Shown here one piece after another: positions 56,230-64,000 of a DNA stretch of 64,000 nucleotides; the stretch's first letter is position 1; every line of letters starts with the position of its first letter. The stretch lies in assembly GCA_963675135.1 (NCBI GenBank), contig OY776131.1:32449381-32513380 (forward strand). Direction: 5' to 3'. The notes beneath the pieces were generated by a model, which searched no databases, was not told where the DNA came from, and saw only the letters and a list, made by a program, of their open reading frames with translations. Made by a program: the position numbers and the translations under genes. The stretch comes from Galeopsis tetrahit (lineage: Eukaryota; Streptophyta; Magnoliopsida; Lamiales; Lamiaceae).

Positions 56230-56565
56230 AAATTGTAAGTCAATATAACTAAAAAGTGCAACACATTATTATAAAAAAGTGCAACACAGTATTATAAAAA
56301 ATTGCAAGTCAATATAACTGAAAAGTGCAACACAATATTACTAAAAAGTGTAAGTCAATATTACTGAAAAGTGCAACACAATATTATAAAAAAATGCAAG
56401 TTAGTATAATTGAAAAGTGCAACACAATATTTATAAAAAGTGTAAGTCAATATAATTGAAAAGAGTAATACAATATTACTAAAAGGTGCAAGTCACATAT
56501 TAACTGAAAAGTGTAAGTGTTTATAACTGAAAAGTGCAACACATTTTTTATTAAAAGGTTCAAGT
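56230..56565 (+). repeat. Minisatellite block, forward (U9)
   Basis: As U8. Confidence 0.85.
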
Positions 56566-57199
56566 GAGTATAGACACTTACCAATTTTTATATAGGTAAA
56601 CGTGATTTCACCTCCATTTTTTTAATAAATTAAATACATTGGGAGGAAAATAAATTATATGAAGTAATTAAAAAAATATGTATCAATTAATACTTAATTA
56701 AATAAAAAATATATTATTAAACAATAAAAAACAATTATAACCTAATAATTAAAAATCATCTTCAATTTTTTATTAAATGGTCAAATTAAATAAAAATTAT
56801 AAATAAATCTTCAATATGACGATAATTAAAAAAAATAGGTAGAATTTGTTTTATAAGTGTTTAATAAAAAATGAAAAATATAGACTAAATCACTTTTACC
56901 TCTATAATAGGTCACACGATCAAAAAGTTGAAAAAAAAAAGGTATAGGGTGAAAATTAAAATTTAAAAGTTGATAGGACCAAAATAAAAATGTGGTGAAG
57001 TTATAAGGATGAAAAAAAAATTCCCCCAATTAAATATTACAATTCGTTTAATTTATGTGTGGTTGAAGTTATGTAAATTAGATTACATTTAATTAAATGC
57101 ATTTGAAATTAATTATCTTAAATTATGTAATCTAATTTTTTTTTATATTGCATGTTAGGGGATTTTTTTTTTTAATGGATGGACGTTAGTGGAATAAAA

Positions 57200-57504
57200 C
57201 TTTTCAATTATAGGAACTTACACTTTTCAGTTATAGTGACTATGACTTACATTTTAATGGATGGACCTTATAAAAAAATTCATTTACTATTTAAGTTGTT
57301 GACATACTCACTTGTATTTTTTTAATAATATTGTGTTGCACTTTTCAGTTATAGGAACTTACACTTTTTCAGTTATAGTGACTTACATTTTTTATTAATA
57401 TTGTGTTGCACTTTTTATGTTATAATGATTTACATTTTTTATTAATATTGCATGTGTTGCATTTTTCCGTTGTAGTGATTTACACTTTTTAGTAATATAT
57501 GTCC
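57200..57504 (-). repeat. Minisatellite block, inverted (U9)
   Basis: As U8. Confidence 0.8.
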
Positions 57505-59139
57505 ATTAATTATTTTTTACCAAATCAACATTCCTTAATTTTAAAATTTGTGATATAATTTTGTATTCTACATCATCATCTTCAAATATAGTAGTATATC
57601 AAATCGTGGATCACATGACTAATAAAGATATTGCGTAATATAAAAATATGTTATTGTAATATAGTTGAAGTTTGATGATTAATATAGTAAGGCTTAGTTT
57701 GGTTTGTTGGAAATGGGGAGATAGACTTTTTTTTCCCAACTATTCTTACATTTGGTTTGGTTGATTTCAGCCCGAATTACTTTTCCCCACTAAACCCAGC
57801 CTAACGTGATTACTGATCCAAGGTGGGGGGGCTGAGTTTATTTATCTAGCTCACTCCCAATTTCAGTTTACATTGTTTATTGTCCATATTATCCTTGAAC
57901 TTATATAATTTCTGACTATTATACCCTCACTCTAATCTGTATTTACACAAGGCCACATAAATTTACAATGGGAACCTTAATTTTTATTTAAATCGGGCAT
58001 CGTCTTCTGACCTTTATAAACGAGAAGTTGAGAAGTGGCAATACATTAAATGCATGTTTACGTTTGTGGTAATTTAATTGTTTATTATATTTAATTTTTA
58101 CAAGCTTGTCCCCACTGAGCTGTAGTTTGTTCACCCTTTTATTTTAACATTTTCATATTTAATGAGCTGATAGCGAGGAGGAGTGGTGGATAACAAAGTT
58201 ATTATCATTTAATAAAACCAATTGAGCTTGTTTAACTCTTTAATAATTATTTCATAAAATATTGAGATATGGTTCACTAGATATTTTTAAATTCTTTCGA
58301 GTTGTTAATTATTATTTAAGCTTCTGCCAAATGTTATTATATATATTGAAGAAAATAAATTTGTGAGTTTCATTTCTTATTTCAAAATTTTGGTATATGC
58401 CTTTTATTTTTATATCAACAACTATTTTCGTAAAATTTATTATTTTGGAAATTGGGGCGTGACACTTCCATTTACTTTTTTTATTATTATATCCTCCCGC
58501 TCGCTCTCGCATTTTGAATGTGATTTTAGTTGAATTAAATTAATAATTAAAGGACTTGATTAGTTTAGAAAAAAAATTGAGGTTATTTAATTTTATAATT
58601 AAAATGAGAAAGGCTTAGTTAAGGTCGATTTTTGGTTTTGAAGTTTGGTACGTAAAAAAAAATTGATATGAACGGTTCAATCTTGTAATATGGATTATAT
58701 TGAAACAAAGTCGATTTGTTTGTGTTTAGTGAGCTTAATATTTTTCTTTCATTTTAATAGATCATTGATATTTTACTTAGTCACATTTTTCTTTTTTAGT
58801 TAATGTAGTTGACATTTCCTTTCATCGACGGCAAATTAGTTATGTATAAAAAATTTAAAAACTAATGTAAAGGGTATTTTAGACGTTTGTCACTCAATTT
58901 CAATTTTATTCCACAATCCAAACATCTTGAGTATAAATTATCATATAAACTTAAAATTTCAATCCATTAATACAAACATGAATTTTAAATCATCTTTTTG
59001 AATTGTGAACAGTGCAATCCCACTAAATCATATCCTAACATTTCGATCCTGTCTAGCAAACCAAACAAGCCCTAAGTAAAATATATATATTCTTATTACT
59101 CATAAATTAACATTGTTTTATTGAATTCTTTAAATAGAA

Positions 59140-59373
59140 TTAATTTCCTGAACCAGGACTAGGACCTGACTCGGTAGGTTGAAAAGTATCCACGTTGTCT
59201 TTATTTAAATTGTGCAGCAGAACCTTTCTTGCATGGATTTGAATTGGTCCAGCTTCCCCCACTACTATTTCAGAAGAAGTAGTAAACTTGTTTATTTCTT
59301 TCTGTTGTTTTGCCTCGCTTGCAGTAATTGTGAAAATAAGAAACATATGGAGACTTCTAAGGTTATAAGCCAT
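59140..59373 (-). CDS. CEP-like secreted peptide precursor, copy U10, shortened signal peptide
   Basis: 77 residues from the conserved MAYNLRS. A 12-bp in-frame deletion removes four residues of the hydrophobic core, leaving MFLIFTITASEA. The open frame extends 28 codons upstream to an ATG at 59457, but that stretch runs through the TATA box and is probably untranscribed. The C-terminal peptide is TFQPTESGPSPGSGN and is intact. Secretion may be weakened because the core is down to about eight hydrophobic residues. Confidence 0.7.
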   Translation of the reverse strand: MAYNLRSLHMFLIFTITASEAKQQKEINKFTTSSEIVVGEAGPIQIHARKVLLHNLNKDNVDTFQPTESGPSPGSGN

Positions 59374-59434
59374 TGTAATAGAAATAATATACTGGACAGA
59401 GAGAAAGAAATGATATTTTACGTCTACCGTCTGT

Positions 59435-59443
59435 CTATTTATA
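59435..59443 (-). promoter_or_regulatory. TATA box of CEP-like gene U10
   Basis: TATAAATAG, minus strand. Confidence 0.65.
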
Positions 59444-59797
59444 ATATTTGGAACCATATTTTTTTATTAAATATGTAATCGAATATGTTTGGGGGTCCTT
59501 TATCTCTACCAAATTTTATTTTATTTTATTCTATTAACTTTTAAATTTTAATTTTTATTGGTAACTTACATTTTATAAACTTTTTAATCATGTGGGTTTT
59601 ATGTAATAGTTTTTTTTTAATTCCACTTGTTACCTATCTGTTCTATTACCTATTTTTCAATTCTTTTTTATGCATTTTTTTTAATTAAAACCCTTTATTT
59701 ATTGTTATAGTTTTTTTTTCTTGTTTTTTGTAATTAAATAAATGGATTGAGAGAGTTTGAATTATGTACTTCAACCTTAAAATTTTAATATAACTAA

Positions 59798-60114
59798 AAA
59801 TTGTAAGTCAATATAACTAAAAAGTGCAACACAGTATTATAAAAAAGTGCAAGTCAATATAACTGAAAAGTGCAACACAATATTACTAAAAAGTGTAAGT
59901 CAATATTACTGAAAAGTGCAACACAATATTATAAAAAAGTGCAAGTTAGTATAATTGAAAAGTGCAACACAATATTTATAAAAAGTGTAAGTCAATATAA
60001 TTGAAAAGTGTAATACAATATTACTAAAAGGTGCAAGTCACATATTAACTGAAAAGTGTAAGTGTTTATAACTGAAAAGTGCAACACATTTTTTATTAAA
60101 AGGTGCAAGTGAGT
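59798..60114 (+). repeat. Minisatellite block, forward (U10)
   Basis: Same monomers as U1; the inverted partner is lost with the truncation. Confidence 0.85.
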
Positions 60115-60571
60115 ATAGACACTTACCAATTTTTATATAGGTAAACGTGATTTCCCCTCCATTTTTTTAATAAATTAAATACATTTGGAGGAAAATAAAT
60201 TATATGAAGTAATTAAAAAAATATGTATCAATTAATACTTAATGAAATAAAAAATATATTAATAAACAATAAAAAACCATTATAACCTAATAATTAAAAA
60301 TCATCTTCAATTTTTTATTAAATGGTCAAATTAAATAAAAATCACAAATAAAAATTATAAATAAATCTTCAATATGACGATAATTAAAAATATTATGTAG
60401 AATTTATTTGATAAGTGTTTAATAAAAAATGAAAAATATAGACTAAATCACTTTTACCTATATAATAGGCCACACGATCAAAAAGTTGAAAAAAAAAAGT
60501 TATAGGGTGAAAATTAAAATTTAAAAGTTGATAGGACCAAAATAAAAATGTGGTGAAGTTATAAGGATGAA

Positions 60572-63330
60572 TAAAAATGTTACTGCTTTCATCTCAAGTT
60601 CTTTGACTAATGATAAAGGAAAAGGACCAATGATATACGATATTGGAACGCCATCTGAAGGCACTGTACCTAAGCAGACTCGAGTTAACAATCCGATTAC
60701 CAAGGGAGGTAAGAAGAAGGTTAACAACAAGCCTATTCCGTTTAGAACTAGTTTACAAAGGACCACTAATCGTGGACGACCAAACCAGGTCAGATACGAG
60801 GATTGGTATCCTGAGGAGACGAGTACTAGACAAGTGCAGACTAGACGACAAGAGCCTAGACCTCCTTTCATAAGGCAGTCTCAGCTCTACTCGTCTAGGC
60901 CTAGGCAGGTTACTCCAAAATATCGTACACAACCTGTCCTATATCCTCCACCTTTGTCATATGATATCATAAGTGAGGAAAGACCCAAACGTGTCTATAA
61001 ACCGTATGAACCTAATGCATACAAGCCCTATTCTGACTATCATAGACCAGCGCCTGCTCAAGTAGAGATTAAGTCGAAAGGCTATCTCAGACGAGTAGAC
61101 CCGAAATCGAATGATAGGCCAGATAAGGACAACAAGGTCTTATTTTGTAACAAGTATGGCAGGAAGCTTAAGAGATCGAACTTGTTCAGGACTCCGATGT
61201 ATATTTGGATTCCCTTGAACTCGACTAACCCTCCAGGACCCCAATAAACAAAGTGGGTACCTAAATTATTGAATATCTTCATTGCAGGGTCGACTCGACT
61301 TGTATAAGAAGGGTGGCTCAGTGGGAGAAACTTGGTACATTGATAGTGGTTGTTCGCACCAAATGACAGGTACTAAGGCTCTTCTATCGAGTTACCACGA
61401 GCAAGAAGGACCCAATGTGATATTCGGTGATAGCTCCACTGCTATTACGAAAGGCTTTGGTTACATCATAAATGGAGATGTAGAGATACAGGACGTATCC
61501 TACGTAGAAGGTTTGAAATACAATTTACTATCTGTTTCTCAATTCTGTGACCGTGGTTATAAAATGCAGTTTAAAAGCCGGAAGTGCGAGATCATAGACA
61601 AGAGGACTCACACTATCCTACTCGTTGGCGTAAGACAAGGCAGCGTATACATTGTGAATTGGAATAGCTGTCCGCGGGATACTTGTCTTCTTACTAAGAA
61701 CCCTAAAGAGCTCGGTTGACTTTGGCATATACGCCTCTGTCACATGAACTTTAAGGTAATTAATAAGATTGCAAGAGATTACCTAGTGGAAGGTTTACCC
61801 AACGAAGTTTATTACAAGTCACATGTATACAATGCGTGTCAGAAAGGTAAACAGGTAAAAGGTTCTTTTAAGTCAATTCCAACTCTCTCAACAAGTAGAG
61901 TCCTAGAACTACTACATATGGATCTTCATGGTCCGATAACTCCTCCAACCTTGAATGGTAGAAGGTACACACTTGTTGTTGTAGACGACTATTCTAAGTT
62001 CACTTGGGTAGTCTTTCTACACAAGAAGAGTGATACACAAACTCTTCTACCTGATCTGTTGAAGAAGTTACAAGTTGAGAAGAACCAGTCTATTGTCAAA
62101 ATTCGCAGTGACAAGGTACTGAGTTCATTAATTGCTATATCCAAGATTTTTGTGCTAAACGTGGTATCCAGCACCTTACGAGTGCAGCTAGGACGCCACA
62201 ACAGAACGGTGTAGCAGAAAGAAGGAATCGAACTCTCAAGGAAGCCTGTAGAACCATGCTAGTCGAGTACAACACACCTCAAAAGTTTTGGGCTGAAGCG
62301 ATCAATACTGCATGCCACTCTCAGAATAGAAGTGCGATCAACAAGGTATTAGGTAAGACACCTTACGAGGTTTGGAAAGGTAGAAAACCCAGAATTTCAT
62401 ATTTCCATATATTTGGTTGTAAGTATTTCATCCATAACAATGGGAAGAGCAAGTTGAATGCATTTGATGCTAAAGCAGACGAGGGGATATTCTTAGGATA
62501 CTCCTCGACTAGCAAAGCATTTAGGGTATTCAACTACTCTACTCTTTGTGTGGAAGAAACACCACATGTGGTTTTCGATGAATCTCGACAGCACTCGTCT
62601 GCCGACAAGATCAGTGAAAAGGTGATTGATCTATCGATCGAATCTGACAAAGAATCAGAGGTATATGAATCCGTTCAAGCCTACAATCCATTCATGAAAG
62701 CTCTCGAGTCTGATGACAACGAGAAGGTAAGTGCTCAAGGTAAGTCTACTAGACCAGTTGACATGCCTGCTCTAGTTGACTCGTCTACTCCTGTTAAAGT
62801 TCCTGATACAAATGATGTTGAGATGCATGATGCTATACTTGAGGTAGATGATGATAGTATGCATGTTAAGTCTAGAAATCATGGAAATCTGTGCATGATA
62901 CTGAGAATATCATTGGTGACTCTACTATTGGTGTGAAGACTAGACGACAACTCTTTGAGTCGCAAGAACAGCCTAGTCCATCTATGTTTTGCTGGTGTTG
63001 TTTCCTCTCTTCTATCGAGCCTACCACTGTTAAAGAGGCATTGGCTGATAGTAATTGGATCATCGCTATGCAAGATGAGTTGAACCAGTTTGTTCGAAAC
63101 GACGTCTGGGAACTTGTCGATAGGCCGGAACACCATAATGTAGTTGGCACTCGATGGATTTTCAAAAACAAGAAAGATGAGAATGATGTAGTCGTTAGGA
63201 ATAAGGCTAGACTAGTAGCCCAAGGCTATTCACAACCTGAAGGCATAGACTATGATGAAACTTATGCTCCTGTTGCTAGACTAGAAGCCATTCGATTGTT
63301 CCTTGCATATGCTGCCTATATCAAGGCTGT
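60572..63330 (+). pseudogene. Decayed Ty1/Copia gag-pol relic
   Basis: It starts abruptly in the C-terminal part of gag (a Lys/Arg/Pro-rich stretch, then a degenerate zinc knuckle FCNKYGRKLKRS). The gag frame closes with TAA at about 61247. The protease motif TWYIDSGCSHQMTG begins about 61330. Integrase follows (HMDLHGP near 61915 and VVVDDYSKFTWV), interrupted by a stop near 61719 and a frameshift near 62120-62215. Integrase continues with AERRNRTLKEA and a long acidic linker, with another frameshift near 62890. Reverse transcriptase starts (TRWIFKNKKDE, RNKARLVAQGY, DETYAPVARLEAIRL) and breaks off at about 63330, before the catalytic YVDD. No LTR is visible at either end. Confidence 0.9.
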
Positions 63331-63999
63331 TGGGAAAATCAGTGAATGTCTCAGCTTTCCTTTTGTTTCCCTTGGCCTTCTTAATCTTTCCTCTAGTTTG
63401 GACACCTTCAGCATCTTTGTCCAAACCAGACACTTCACCTCCTGGTCTTTGTTGTAGCCTAACTCTTTCCTCTTGAGCTGAAGCCATTGAGTTTTTCAAT
63501 GCAATTGCTAACTGCTCCTCTTCATCAAGATCTTCTAAGTTCAGCACTGCTGGCTCTTTTCCTTTTCCTTCAGCAACTTTGTCCTTGCCCTTATCAGAGC
63601 CTCCAATTCCCTTATCAGAGCCTCCAATGATCAAGGCATCTTTTGCCCTTGCTCTTTCCCTTTCCCCCTTTTTGGCAGCATCAAAACACTGAGGTTTGAG
63701 CTCACTCATTGTGGATGCCATTAAGGATTGGGCTTGGGTTAGGGACTTCATCTCTTCCAACAAGTATACATTCTCATCATGTATATTCTGCATTCTGTCA
63801 CTACTCAAGCTAAGGAAAGCTAGAACAGGCTTCATCTTTTGTTGGACAACTTCCTCCATTGTTGCTTTCAGAGATGCATCAAGTTGTGCTTTAAGGAATT
63901 CAGTGAGGTTGGCCACTGCACTCTCAACAATGTTGGTCATCACCTCTTGGGAAAAATTTTCTGAGGCAGCTTTCACCATTGCTAGCCTTTGTGCCTCTG
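63331..63999 (-). CDS. Partial accessory ORF of another retroelement (runs off the window)
   Basis: An open minus-strand frame of more than 210 codons, open to the right window edge. It has a helical, coiled-coil-like N-terminal half (heptad-like Leu/Val/Met), then a Lys/Gly-rich repeat with IGGSDKG twice, an acidic NLEDLDEEEQLAIALKNSM segment, and a basic tail with GKIKKAKGNKRK. Composition and orientation resemble the accessory ORF regions of SIRE-like Copia elements, but this is inferred. Its end is fused to the RT relic at about 63330. Confidence 0.45.
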
Positions 64000-64000
64000 C

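Larger units (their letters stand above)
54873..58561. repeat. Tandem array unit U9 (A-type)
   Basis: 3,689 bp. It looks identical to U8 from about 55,427 on, and its first 0.5 kb matches the start of U10. (AT)n lies at about 55391-55424. Confidence 0.92.
58562..60571. repeat. Tandem array unit U10 (A-type, truncated)
   Basis: The last unit. It matches A-type units to GTTATAAGGATGAA at about 60571 and then switches to a Copia relic, losing the inverted minisatellite half. About 110 bp (CTCATATACACACGAATGCA onward) is deleted near 59602. The (AT)n tract is only about 8 bp. Confidence 0.9.

Overview
This is nuclear DNA from a flowering plant, probably a dicot. The evidence is AT-rich intergenic sequence, Ty3/Gypsy and Ty1/Copia LTR retrotransposons nested in one another, a tRNA-derived SINE, and short secreted-peptide genes of the seed-plant CEP type. 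There is no sign of bacterial or organellar organisation. Species cannot be named from the sequence.

The backbone is a tandem array of about 3.6-3.7 kb units running from the left edge to about 60,571. Each of the ten units (U1-U10) holds one intronless minus-strand gene of about 81 codons. Each gene encodes an N-terminal signal peptide, a variable middle and a C-terminal 15-residue CEP-like peptide (TFQPTESGPSPGTGN and variants). Eight copies look intact. U2 has a stop codon inside the peptide, and U10 has lost four residues of its signal peptide.

There are two classes of unit. A-type units (U1, U2, U7-U10) share a long AT-rich upstream region with two blocks of a roughly 35-bp minisatellite in opposite orientations. 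In B-type units (U3-U6) everything beyond about 15 bp upstream of the TATA box is replaced by a CACTA-transposon-like end, filler DNA and a truncated Athila LTR.

Three large insertions interrupt the array. (1) 5,869-20,101 is a 14.2-kb Athila-type Gypsy element. It has 1.85-kb LTRs, a 5-bp target duplication, a decayed gag-pol, and a downstream ATHILA ORF1-like gene that appears to have its own TATA box and a leader intron. (2) 29,043-41,997 in U5 is a Mutator-like or foldback-like element with a 9-bp target duplication and tandem sub-repeats in inverted orientation near its ends. (3) Nested inside that is a 10.07-kb minus-strand Copia element (31,169-41,236). Its LTRs differ at one position, its gag-pol is a single open frame, and its LTR carries a heat-shock-element cluster.

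The right end (60,571-64,000) is a decayed plus-strand Copia relic fused to part of another element's minus-strand accessory ORF, which runs off the window.

Inferred history: a CEP gene was tandemly amplified; Athila inserted into one unit; a segment carrying the 3' LTR end, the CEP gene and new upstream DNA was amplified into the B units; the Mutator-like element and then the Copia entered U5. U8 and U9 are the newest duplicates, with no difference noticed over about 3.65 kb.
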